Shown here in pieces: positions 15,978 through 23,678 of a stretch of 64,000 nt of DNA; positions within the stretch are counted from its first letter, which is position 1, and every line of letters begins with the position of its first letter. The notes under the pieces are model-generated. The model made no database searches and was not told the DNA's origin. It saw nothing but the letters and a program-made list of their open reading frames with translations. This DNA is from Thermophilibacter mediterraneus (lineage in GTDB: Bacteria > Actinomycetota > Coriobacteriia > Coriobacteriales > Atopobiaceae), in assembly GCF_900119385.1 (NCBI RefSeq), contig NZ_FPKO01000008.1, forward strand, positions 62,001 through 126,000, given 5' to 3'. The position numbers and the translations under genes are program-made.

Positions 15978-17912
15978 CTACGCGCGCAGGTACCAGCGGA
16001 AGTCCCACGCGGGGAGGGAGAAGGTCTCGAACTCGCCCTCGTCGCCCGACACGAGGTCGGTGAAGCGGGCGCGCGCCGGCATCCAGAGGTTCTTCTCGTC
16101 GTCCGAGAAGTTGAAGACCGCCTCGAGCGTCCTGCCGCCCGCGCTGCGGCGGATCCAGAGGATCGCCGGGTCGCTGTAGTTCACGATCTCCACGGAGGCG
16201 TCGGCATCGAAGACGGCCTCGTCGCGACGGATGCCCTCGAGCTCCTCGAGCGCGCCGAAGATGCGGCCCTGGGCGCTCCCGGGGTCGTCGGCCCGCCCGA
16301 CGAGCGACCAGTCGAAGCGGCCGCGGTGGACGTAGCGCGAGTCGTCCGCGCGTTCGGGGTCGTCCCGGTAGGAGTAGTCGTTGACCTGGGCGAGCTCGTC
16401 GCCGCTGTAGATGATCGGCAGCCCGGACTGAGCGAGCAGGTAGGCGTGGAGCATGACGTCCTTGCGCAGCGCAACGTCCATGGCGGCGCCGTCGCCCGCG
16501 AGCGCCGCCGCCTCGACGCCGCACATCGACGCCGTCGTCGCGCAGAAGCGCGCGTCGCCCGTGACCGGGTCGGCGTTGTAGAGCTCGCCGCGGCTCGTGC
16601 TCCCGGGCACGAGGCCCTGGAAGTAGTCGTTGAGGTAGCGCTTGTGCGGCACCTCCTCCATGCCCCAGCCGGAGAGCGTCGCGTAGTCGAGGCCCCATCC
16701 GATGTCGTCGTGGCAGCGAAGGTAGTTGAGGAAGGTGTAGGCGCGCGGCAGGGCGCAGACGGCCTCGAGCTGGGAGCGGAGCAGGCGCGTGTCGCGGCAG
16801 GCGACGGTGCTCCACGTGGTCGCCATGGTCGTGACGTTGTAGAGCATGTGGCACTCGGGCTTCTCGACCGTGCCGAAGTACGGAACGACCTCGACGGGGG
16901 CCATGACGACCTCGCCCAGGAGCACGACGCCCGGGCAGACGACCTCGGAGATCATGCGCATCATGCGGACGATGGTGTGCACCTGCGGGAGGTTGCGGCA
17001 GTTGGTGCCGAGCTGCTTCCAGATGTAGGGGACCGCGTCGAGCCTCATGACGTCGATGCCCTGGTTTGCCAGGAACAGGAAGTTGTACATCATCTCGTTG
17101 AACACGCGGGGGTTGCGGTAGTTGAGGTCCCACTGGTAGGGGTAGAACTGCGTCATGACGTGCTGGCCCAGCTCCGGCAGGTACGTGAAGTGCCCCGGAG
17201 CGGTGGTGGGGAAGACCTGCGGGACGTCGCGGGTGTAGCGGTCGATGACGTCCTGCCTGGACTCGAAGAAGTAGCGGCTCATGTACTCGCCCTCGCCGGC
17301 GCGCGCCCTGCGGGCCCACTCGTGCTCGTCGGAGGTGTGGTTCATGACGAAGTCCATGCAGAGGCTGATCCCGCGCTCGTGGCACCTCTCGGCGAGGCGG
17401 GCGAGGTCCTCCATGGTCCCGAGGCCCGGCTTGACGCGGCGGAAGTCCGAGACCGCGTAGCCGCCGTCGGAGCGGCTGCGGTCGGTGGGCGTGTCGAGGA
17501 ACGGCATGAGGTGGACGTAGGTGACGCCGCAGCGCTCGAGGTAGTCGAGGCGGCCCTCCACGCCCGCGATGGTTCCGGCGAAGTTGTCGATGTACATCTG
17601 CATGCCGAGCTGTCCGCGCTCGCGGTACCACGCCCCGGCGCGCTCGCGCCGCTCGTCGAGGGCGCGCAGGGCCGCGGGGCGCTCGTCGTAGAAGCGCCTG
17701 AGCTGGTCGACGAGCTCGCCGAACATGTCGGCGTTGTCGTAGAGCTCCATGTAGAGCCAGCGGAGCTCGTCGTGGTGGCGCCGAAGGCGACCGAGGAAGA
17801 TCGCGTCGGCGCGGGCCCGCTCGGCCGAGCGGGCGAGGGGCTGGCGGCTGGGGGAGCGCCGGGCGCGCGCGCCGCTCGCGGGGACCCCCGCCCTGTCGTT
17901 CTTATCGGTCAT
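15978..17912 (-). CDS. GH13 alpha-amylase-family enzyme, amylosucrase type
   Basis: A 644-residue GH13 protein with no signal peptide, so presumably cytosolic. The N-terminal helical region (WLYMELYDNADMFGELVDQL), FVMNHTSDEHEWA, the nucleophile motif GIDVMRLDAVP, acid/base motif VLLGEVV and RCHDDIGWG resemble amylosucrase, which makes alpha-1,4-glucan from sucrose, or the related sucrose hydrolases. Near the C-terminus SGLPIIYSGDELAQVNDYSY is typical of the family. ATG at 17912 follows GGAAGGAAA at good spacing; an in-frame GTG lies two codons upstream. No transporter or sugar regulator is adjacent, so its substrate is unproven. Confidence 0.85.
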   Translation of the reverse strand: MTDKNDRAGVPASGARARRSPSRQPLARSAERARADAIFLGRLRRHHDELRWLYMELYDNADMFGELVDQLRRFYDERPAALRALDERRERAGAWYRERGQLGMQMYIDNFAGTIAGVEGRLDYLERCGVTYVHLMPFLDTPTDRSRSDGGYAVSDFRRVKPGLGTMEDLARLAERCHERGISLCMDFVMNHTSDEHEWARRARAGEGEYMSRYFFESRQDVIDRYTRDVPQVFPTTAPGHFTYLPELGQHVMTQFYPYQWDLNYRNPRVFNEMMYNFLFLANQGIDVMRLDAVPYIWKQLGTNCRNLPQVHTIVRMMRMISEVVCPGVVLLGEVVMAPVEVVPYFGTVEKPECHMLYNVTTMATTWSTVACRDTRLLRSQLEAVCALPRAYTFLNYLRCHDDIGWGLDYATLSGWGMEEVPHKRYLNDYFQGLVPGSTSRGELYNADPVTGDARFCATTASMCGVEAAALAGDGAAMDVALRKDVMLHAYLLAQSGLPIIYSGDELAQVNDYSYRDDPERADDSRYVHRGRFDWSLVGRADDPGSAQGRIFGALEELEGIRRDEAVFDADASVEIVNYSDPAILWIRRSAGGRTLEAVFNFSDDEKNLWMPARARFTDLVSGDEGEFETFSLPAWDFRWYLRA

Positions 17913-18202
17913 CGGCACATTTCCTTCCCGTTCACGAGATTATCTGCACATTTCGGCATGATTCTAGGATTTCTGCCGCCTCGCGCAGACGAGCAACCCC
18001 GCGAGCGGGCGAACATTGGGTGGGAACGTTCCCTCATCCCGTTCCGGCTCGCCCGAGCGACCGGTTCCGCGCGCGCTCCTCCCCATGCGTCAACACCCTG
18101 AAATGGCTTACAGAAACCTTACGCGACGAGCCGTCCCGCGTGCGTCGCTCCCGATAGACTCAGCGCCATGGTCCGCAACGAGTACGAAAGGGAGACAAGA
18201 TC

Positions 18203-19153
18203 ATGCGCAGACTCAGCAGGGTACGATCCGCCATCGCCGCTGGCCTCGCCGCCGCGACCTTTGCCGCCGCAATCGCACCCGTAACGGCGCGCGCCGACTA
18301 TGCCGGCTACAGGGACCTGTCCGCGAGCCACTGGGCGGTCAAAAGCGGGGTCATCGACTGGGCGGAGCGCACGGGCGCGGTCGACGGCTACGGCGACACC
18401 TGGGGCCCCGACAGGCCCGTGGACCGCGGGACCGCGGCCGAGATTCTCTACAAGCTCGCCGGGAGGCCGCGCGTGAGCGGCGGTACCACCTTCGCGGACG
18501 CCGACGAGCTCGGCTGGGCGGCGAACGCCGCCGCGTGGGCGTGCGAGACGGGCATATTCAAGGGCTACGGGAACCCCGACGGCAGCGTCACCTTTGACCC
18601 CTGGAGCCCGCTCACCCGCGAGCAGGCGGCCAAGGTCCTGCGCGTCGTCGCGCAGTCCCGCTCGGTCAACCCGAGTGTGCTCAGCGGCTACGCGGACAAA
18701 TCGTCCGTCTCCTCCTGGGCGTCGGGCTCGGTCGCGTGGGCCGTGGGCAGCGGCGTCATGGGCAACGGGGGCTCGCTCAACGGCAACGGCACCTGCTCGC
18801 GGGTCGAGTTCGTGGCGATGCTCAAGTCGACCGACGACCGCGTCCACTTTGACGACGACTACTGGGAGGGCGACTTCCACGACCGCGACGACGACTGGGA
18901 CGACGACGATCGCTGGGCGCAGGCCTGGGACGACGACCGGTTCGATGACGACTGGGACGACGACGATGATGACCGGTTTGACGATGATGACTGGGACGAC
19001 GATGATGACGACCGGTTTGACGACGATGATGACGACCGGTTCGACGACGATGATGACGACCGGTTCGACGACGACTGGGACGACGATCGCGACGATGACG
19101 ACGACTGGGACGACGACCGCGACGACGATGACGACGACCGCTGGGACGATTAG
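18203..19153 (+). CDS. Secreted SLH-domain protein with a poly-aspartate tail
   Basis: A 316-residue exported protein. A signal peptide (residues 1-31, ending VTARA) is followed by three SLH repeats (about 33-88, 95-150, 155-210) with the recurring ITREQ-like signatures (VDRGTAAEILYKLAG, LTREQAAKVL, CSRVEFVAML). SLH domains normally bind pyruvylated wall polymers, here presumably displaying the tail on the surface. Residues 217-316 are mostly Asp with spaced W, R and F (DDDDDDRFDD units), predicted to be unstructured and extremely acidic; metal binding is a guess. The coding DNA is an imperfect 24-base minisatellite, prone to length change. GGGAGACAAG precedes the ATG. Confidence 0.85.
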   Translation: MRRLSRVRSAIAAGLAAATFAAAIAPVTARADYAGYRDLSASHWAVKSGVIDWAERTGAVDGYGDTWGPDRPVDRGTAAEILYKLAGRPRVSGGTTFADADELGWAANAAAWACETGIFKGYGNPDGSVTFDPWSPLTREQAAKVLRVVAQSRSVNPSVLSGYADKSSVSSWASGSVAWAVGSGVMGNGGSLNGNGTCSRVEFVAMLKSTDDRVHFDDDYWEGDFHDRDDDWDDDDRWAQAWDDDRFDDDWDDDDDDRFDDDDWDDDDDDRFDDDDDDRFDDDDDDRFDDDWDDDRDDDDDWDDDRDDDDDDRWDD

Positions 19154-19184
19154 CCACGAGTGACCCAAGCGGGTCGAAACCCGA

Positions 19185-19220
19185 GGGGCGGCCCGTCGGC
19201 GCGAGTCGACCGGCCGCCCC
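19185..19220. terminator. GC hairpin after the SLH/Asp-tail gene
   Basis: GGGGCGGCC and GGCCGCCCC form a perfect nine-pair stem 32 bases after the stop codon. There is no T-tract, so it is a weak or factor-assisted terminator at best. Confidence 0.45.
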
Positions 19221-19353
19221 GCGCGCCGTCGGGACGGCGAAGACCTCTCAGTAGCTGCGCTGTTCTCCGCTTCTCCACAGCATGTTCGGGTTTGCGATTT
19301 TTCTCGTGCCAACTCGAGTCGGATTTGCTAATATACCCCTTGCGCAAAAGCGC

Positions 19354-19428
19354 GGGCGATTGGCTCAGGGGTAGAGCACTTCCTTCACACGGAAGGGGTC
19401 GCTGGTTCGAATCCAGCATCGCCCACCA
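19354..19428 (+). tRNA. tRNA-Val (anticodon CAC)
   Basis: A 75-nt cloverleaf with encoded CCA: acceptor GGGCGAT/ATCGCCC, anticodon loop TTCACAC (CAC), T arm GCTGG-TTCGAAT-CCAGC. TAATAT at 19329-19334 is a likely -10 box with no good -35. It lies three bases before the second tRNA-Ala, so the two are probably co-transcribed. Confidence 0.97.
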
Positions 19429-19431
19429 TAC

Positions 19432-19507
19432 GGGGATATAGCTCAGTTGGGAGAGCGCGTGACTGGCAGTCACGAGGTCAGGGGTTCGAACCCCCTTATC
19501 TCCACCA
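19432..19507 (+). tRNA. tRNA-Ala (anticodon GGC), copy 2
   Basis: Identical over all 76 bases to the copy at 14819-14894, including CCA and the G3-U70 pair. It is transcribed with tRNA-Val and followed by a terminator resembling the one after copy 1, which points to a segmental duplication. Confidence 0.97.
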
Positions 19508-19517
19508 TGAATTCGTG

Positions 19518-19543
19518 GGCGGCGACTTCGGTCGCCGCCTTTT
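19518..19543 (+). terminator. Intrinsic terminator after tRNA-Ala copy 2
   Basis: GGCGGCGAC-TTCG-GTCGCCGCC is a perfect nine-pair stem with a TTCG tetraloop, followed by TTTT. Confidence 0.85.
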
Positions 19544-19551
19544 CTTGTATG

Positions 19552-19622
19552 GGGCTCAGGGCGCAAACTATTTGTGCAGAGGGCTCATGATCCTTTGGGC
19601 CGCAGGCTCGGATCCAGTTGTG
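19552..19622 (+). pseudogene. Decayed CAT-anticodon tRNA
   Basis: The sequence aligns with the functional CAT tRNA at 14938-15013 and occupies the same place relative to tRNA-Ala. It keeps the GGGCTC 5' end, the GCGC of the D arm, an anticodon loop CTCATGA and a recognisable T arm (GCAGG-CTCGGAT-CCAGT). The 3' acceptor strand and CCA are lost, and stem pairs are broken. It cannot fold as a tRNA. Confidence 0.75.
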
Positions 19623-19729
19623 ACCGATAGGGATCCGTGTATGCAAGACCATTGGCAGTTCGCTTCGTCTCCGAATACCTGGCGGACCTCTCCCCATGCG
19701 CGAGCGCGGAGCATGGTTGGCAATACGGG

Positions 19730-19754
19730 TATACTATCCCTTGTAATTCCAAGG
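19730..19754 (+). promoter_or_regulatory. Likely promoter/operator of the toxin-antitoxin pair
   Basis: TATACT (19730-19735) is a good -10 box 40-odd bases before the antitoxin start; no clear -35 element is seen. Just downstream CCTTGTAATTCCAAGG is an inverted repeat (CCTTG/CAAGG) at 19739-19754. RelB/DinJ antitoxins typically autorepress at such sites. Confidence 0.45.
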
Positions 19755-19776
19755 CGTTCCCAAGGACGGTGATCGC

Positions 19777-20094
19777 ATGGCCATCATACAGACAACAGTG
19801 GACGACGATGTCAAGCGTGACGCGGACGCGGTCTTCGCTAGGTCCGGACTCACGACCGCCATGGCCGTCCGCGTGATGGTAACGCAGGTCGCCCGCGAGG
19901 GGAGAAGCCCCTTCGACGACCTCTTCTCCAGTGGTCGCATGTCTGCGGAACTCGCGGAGCGGGCGCACCTCGACATGCTCCGTGCCGAAGCGATGGAATA
20001 CGGCATCGTTCCCGACGAGTCCTACGACGCTCGGGAGCTGCCCGAGAGTGCGCTCGAGATCCTCGGGCTCACCGAGGACGAGGCCGCGCTGTGA
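19777..20094 (+). CDS. RelB/DinJ-family antitoxin
   Basis: A 105-residue antitoxin. The N-terminal ribbon-helix-helix (IIQTTVDDDVKRDADAVF, then SGLTTAMAVRVMVTQV) binds the operator; the acidic C-terminal part (PDESYDARELPESALEILG) should wrap around and neutralise the toxin. It overlaps the toxin start by four bases, the usual antitoxin-first coupling. Base composition is less GC-rich than the neighbouring genes, in line with acquisition. It follows directly after the tRNA-Ala/tRNA-remnant locus, a common integration neighbourhood. Confidence 0.85.
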   Translation: MAIIQTTVDDDVKRDADAVFARSGLTTAMAVRVMVTQVAREGRSPFDDLFSSGRMSAELAERAHLDMLRAEAMEYGIVPDESYDARELPESALEILGLTEDEAAL

Positions 20095-20414
20095 GCGGGT
20101 GGACGGTACGAGCCACGGACGACTTCTGGGCAAGCGTGTCGCGTCTCAGGGAGTTCTACGACCGCGGGGAGTACGTCGCCATCGTGAGGACTATCCGAGA
20201 GGCCATCGAGGAGCTTGCGGAGAAGGGCAGGATTGAGGAGAGCGGCTGGGGTGAGCACGCGCTCCGCAGAGCGCCGTTCGACGACGGGTGCCACTTCGAG
20301 TTCCACATCCACGATGATGATGTGCTGGTCGTCTACTTCAGGCGCGAGAGAAGGCGCGTCATACGCATGGTTGGCGCGTACACGCATCGCTCGATTCCCG
20401 GCTCTCGGTCCTGA
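20091..20414 (+). CDS. RelE/ParE-superfamily toxin
   Basis: A 107-residue protein with the layout of the RelE/ParE fold: two N-terminal helices (DDFWASVSRLREFYD, EAIEELAEKGRIEES), then beta strands ending in VLVVYFRRERRRVIRMVGAYTH. In RelE-type toxins basic residues in this last part act in mRNA cleavage on the ribosome; ParE relatives inhibit gyrase, and the sequence does not decide between them. The GTG start overlaps the antitoxin stop (GTGA). It appears intact and paired. Confidence 0.8.
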   Translation: MSGWTVRATDDFWASVSRLREFYDRGEYVAIVRTIREAIEELAEKGRIEESGWGEHALRRAPFDDGCHFEFHIHDDDVLVVYFRRERRRVIRMVGAYTHRSIPGSRS

Positions 20415-21189
20415 CAGCACGTGAGCTGAGGAACTGCTCAGCGATTCTGTTGCCGATGCGGTAGCCCCTGCGCTGCATGCTCCGGGCGAAGCTCTCCCCG
20501 AGGATGGACACGTGCGAGGCGTACTGGCGCTTCTGGCGGCGCACGCCGGAGCTCCGGCCTCGTCGGACACGGTGCCTGGAGGCCCGCCGCCCTTGCGGGC
20601 GGCCGGGGCGCGCCTTCCGACACCGCGCGCTCGCCAGCGACTCCCGTTGGTCGCCTCTCCTCGCGCGCCTCGTTTCGAAACAGCCCCTCGGGTCGGGGCG
20701 AGCCAGCGCTTGACGGGACGTGCCGCTCCGACAGGCAGCGAGCCCGGCACAAAACCCCTGACGTTGGGTAGCGCGTTCCAGCAACGGCCTCCACCGCCGC
20801 AAAGTGGCCATCGTTGGGTACCGAGTTCCGGGAAAGTCCGACGCGGCGACCCGGGACCCGGGCCCGGCGACCTGCCACGAGGCCCCGATTGACACGTTTG
20901 CCGGACGATTGGGTGCCATCGTCGCCGCGGAGCGCATTCCTCCGGGAGGACGACCACCCAATCGCGGGGGCCTCCTGACAAAACGAGGCATTTGGGAGAG
21001 AGCGACTACCCAATCGCGGGGGCCTCCTGACAAAACGAGGCATTCGGGGGAGAGCGACCACCCAATCGCGGGGGTTTCCTGACAAACGGGGCATTCGGGC
21101 CGCGTGAGCGCGCCTCGCTCGCCAACGTCCCGGCGCGCGAGGGACAGGGAGGCGCCAGCGAGAAGAACCGCGACCCCGCGAGCCGCGCG
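20415..21189. other. Non-coding interval between the toxin and the acyltransferase
   Basis: 775 bases without a gene I can support. A possible decayed minus-strand coding fragment lies near 20,420-20,570, but it resembles nothing I recognise. Two copies of a CGTTGGGTA element are spaced 50 bases apart (20762 and 20812), and a 52-bp tandem array (20,937-21,097) is listed separately. Confidence 0.6.
20937..21097. repeat. 52-bp tandem repeat, three copies
   Basis: Three copies register on CCCAATCGCGGGGG at 20957, 21009 and 21061, exactly 52 bases apart. Between these cores lies CCTCCTGACAAAACGAGGCA with small changes, and the third copy is the most diverged. It is downstream of the acyltransferase (minus strand). 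There is no T-tract or clear long hairpin; function unknown. Confidence 0.85.
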
Positions 21190-23010
21190 CTACCGCCCGG
21201 TGATCGCGCGGCGCAGCATCATGACGTAGGCCTCGGCGCCCTCGGGGCGCAGGTGCGTCCCGTCGTCCCAGAAGTAGTCGTCGTGCCCGGCGCTCTCGGC
21301 GTACCAGTCGATGATCTGCACGTTGTCGTAGGTGGCCGCCACGTCGCGGAAGAGCTGGTTGTTCATGTCCTGGTAGGCCTGCGGGACGCGGCAGGTCACG
21401 AGGTAGACCTCCTTGTCGGCCCCGGCGGCGTCGATGAGCGCGCGGACCTGCTCCTCGCGAGCCACGCCGTTGTTCCCGAGCGCGAAGACCACGACGTCGG
21501 CGCCGTGCCCGGCGTCGACGCAGCCCTGGTAGGCGTCGAGCCCCGCGCCGAGCTGCCGGCCGATCGCGGCGTCGATCCAGCCGTTGGGGAAGACGCGCGC
21601 GAACTGATCCGCCGCGCCGAGCGACACCGAGTCGCCCACCACGAGCACCGAGGCGTCCGTTGCCCCCGTCTCGGCGTTGACCTGGTAGCTCAGGCTGTTG
21701 ATCGTGTCGACGGCCGCGGCGAACGAGGTCCCCGCGAGGTAGGTCCCCGAGAGGTCGTAGCCCTCGACGTCGGGGTTGAAGGCCTGCACCTGCGTCTCGG
21801 CGTCGGTCGGAGCGCCCTGGGGCTCGGGCGCGGGGGCGATCGACACCACGGCGACCGCCACGAGCGCGACGGCCTCGGCGACGAGCGCGGGCCGCGCCTG
21901 GCCGAGCGCCACCGGCTCGCCGACGCCGCGCTCGAGCACGCGGTAGGAGGCCTCGGACACGGCGAGGATGACCGCGAGCTCGAGCGCCCAGCCCCACCAC
22001 GGGAGCTCGGTGGTGCGCGTCGCGGGGTTCATCACGAGCAGCAGGGGGTAGTGCCAGAGGTAGACCGCGAACGCGCGCCGGCCGGCCGTCGCGAGCGGCC
22101 GCAGGGAGAGCGCGGAGGACACGGCCCCGCCCCCCGGCCGGCAGACGACGCCGATGACCACGGCAGTGAGCAGGGCGGCGAGGAAGATGCCGCCGCGGTA
22201 CGCGAAGTCGGAGTAGCCGTTGAGCGTCACCGCCATGACGGCGAGCCCCCCGAGCGCGAGCAGCGCGGCGGCGTCGTAGGCCCACGCGGGCGCCTCGCGC
22301 CGCTCGCCGCCGCCCTCGCCCCCGCGAACGGGCAGCGTCACGCGCAGGCCGCGCCCGCGCGTGGCGAGCGCGAGCGCGGCGCCCACGAGCAGCTCCGCGG
22401 CGCGCGTGTCCGGCCCGTAGTAGATGCGGTTGGTGTCCCCGGTGGGGTCGTAGAGGACCGCCATGGCCACCGCGGAGGCGACGGCGAGCCCGAGCGTGAC
22501 GGCGACCGCGGCCCGACGGCTCCGCGCGACGCGGGAGAGCGCGAGCAGCACGAGCGGCCACACCACATAGAACTGCATGGTCACGCCCACGAACCACAGG
22601 TGCGTGAGCGGGGAGGGGAGCCCCGCCGCCGCGAAGTAGGAGACGTTGCGCACGATGTAGGCGAGGTTCTCGACGAAGAGCAGCGCGGGCACCGCGTCGC
22701 TCTTGACCTTGCCAAGCAGCGACGGCGCGAAGAGCGCGCAGAGGACCGCCGTGGCCCCCACCACCACGAGCATCGAGGGGAGCATCCTGCCCACCCTCCG
22801 CAGCAGGGTGCGCCCGTACCCGGAGCCCCCGTCGCGCGCGATGCGGCGCTCGAGCGAGAGCGTGGTGAGGTAGCCCGTCAGGACGAAGAACACCGTGACC
22901 CCGAAGTAGCCGCCCGGGAGCAGCATGGGGTCGGCGTGGTACGCGACGACGGCGGCGATGGCGAGGACCCTCAGGCTGTCGAGGGCGGCCACCTTTCTCG
23001 TGCTCGGCAT
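21190..23010 (-). CDS. Membrane acyltransferase (AT3/OafA type) with C-terminal SGNH domain
   Basis: A 606-residue protein of the OafA/OatA group, which transfer acetyl groups to peptidoglycan, wall polymers or glycans outside the membrane. Residues 1-390 are the multi-spanning acyltransferase-3 domain (VVAYHADPMLLPGGYFGVTV with the conserved His, VFFVLTGYLTTLSLERR, LTHLWFVGVTMQFYVVWPL). After a linker, the extracellular SGNH hydrolase-like domain shows VLVVGDSVSLGA (Ser) and DDGTHLRPEGAEAY (Asp/His). The layout matches OatA-type enzymes that make walls lysozyme-resistant, but the acceptor is unknown. AAGGAAAG precedes the ATG. Confidence 0.88.
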   Translation of the reverse strand: MPSTRKVAALDSLRVLAIAAVVAYHADPMLLPGGYFGVTVFFVLTGYLTTLSLERRIARDGGSGYGRTLLRRVGRMLPSMLVVVGATAVLCALFAPSLLGKVKSDAVPALLFVENLAYIVRNVSYFAAAGLPSPLTHLWFVGVTMQFYVVWPLVLLALSRVARSRRAAVAVTLGLAVASAVAMAVLYDPTGDTNRIYYGPDTRAAELLVGAALALATRGRGLRVTLPVRGGEGGGERREAPAWAYDAAALLALGGLAVMAVTLNGYSDFAYRGGIFLAALLTAVVIGVVCRPGGGAVSSALSLRPLATAGRRAFAVYLWHYPLLLVMNPATRTTELPWWGWALELAVILAVSEASYRVLERGVGEPVALGQARPALVAEAVALVAVAVVSIAPAPEPQGAPTDAETQVQAFNPDVEGYDLSGTYLAGTSFAAAVDTINSLSYQVNAETGATDASVLVVGDSVSLGAADQFARVFPNGWIDAAIGRQLGAGLDAYQGCVDAGHGADVVVFALGNNGVAREEQVRALIDAAGADKEVYLVTCRVPQAYQDMNNQLFRDVAATYDNVQIIDWYAESAGHDDYFWDDGTHLRPEGAEAYVMMLRRAITGR

Positions 23011-23246
23011 GAAACTCGCTTTCCTTGTTCGTCGCCCCGGGGGGCGACGCGTCCTTCGACTAACGACCGCGCCGCGGCCGCCGGGCGAGCCGCGACCGGC
23101 GTGCCCGACCCCATTCTAGCCCGAGCGCCGGACGCATCGCGCGTGCCTTCCCTGTTGAGCCTGTAGAGAAGCGTGCGCACCGAGCGCCCCCGACCGGCCT
23201 CGCCTATACTGATAGGGTTGCATCGAGCACGACGAGAGGAGCCGCC

Positions 23247-23633
23247 ATGGCAGCCAGCGAGAGCCCGGTCGAGCTGTTCGGCCTGAGGGTCGCCCACGTG
23301 GGCGTCAACGAGTCGACCCGCGAGGAGGCGGAGAGGACCGCCGACGCGTTCTGCGCCCTGCTCGGCGTCCCCCGCGGGGAGGAGCCGTTCCCGGTCTCGG
23401 CGTTCTCGGGCAGCCTCGTGGAGGTCATGGGCAACGGCGGGCGCGGGGAGCGCGGGCACATCGGCCTGCACGTCGACGACGTCGACGCCGCGGTCGCCTG
23501 GTACGAGGCGCGCGGGGAGCGCTTCGACGAGTCCTCCCGCAGGCTCGACCCGGCGGGCTCCGGCAGGACCTATCTCATCTACTTCGAGCGCGAGGTCGCC
23601 GGCTTCGCGATCCACCTCACCGTCGCGGACTAG
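23247..23633 (+). CDS. VOC-superfamily protein like the C-terminal domain of some KDPG aldolases
   Basis: A 128-residue single-domain vicinal-oxygen-chelate protein. HVGVNESTREEAERTADAF, then SAFSGSLVEVMGN, GHIGLHVDDVDAAVAWYEAR and a C-terminal YLIYFEREVAGFAIHL closely recall the VOC extension found at the C-terminus of 2-dehydro-3-deoxyphosphogluconate aldolases in Firmicutes (from memory). Here it stands alone without the aldolase. GAGAGGAG lies upstream of the ATG, and TATACT at 23205-23210 is a likely -10 box. Enzyme activity unknown. Confidence 0.7.
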   Translation: MAASESPVELFGLRVAHVGVNESTREEAERTADAFCALLGVPRGEEPFPVSAFSGSLVEVMGNGGRGERGHIGLHVDDVDAAVAWYEARGERFDESSRRLDPAGSGRTYLIYFEREVAGFAIHLTVAD

Positions 23634-23678
23634 CGCGGCGGGAGTGACGAGCCGGCCCGAGGAACCAGGAAGACGCAC

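Noticed and set aside
20359-21033. A 224-codon minus-strand frame over the toxin 3' end and the 52-bp repeats
   Set aside because: It covers a tandem repeat and overlaps the toxin; composition is Arg-rich and nothing is recognised. A decayed gene near 20,420-20,570 remains possible but unsupported.
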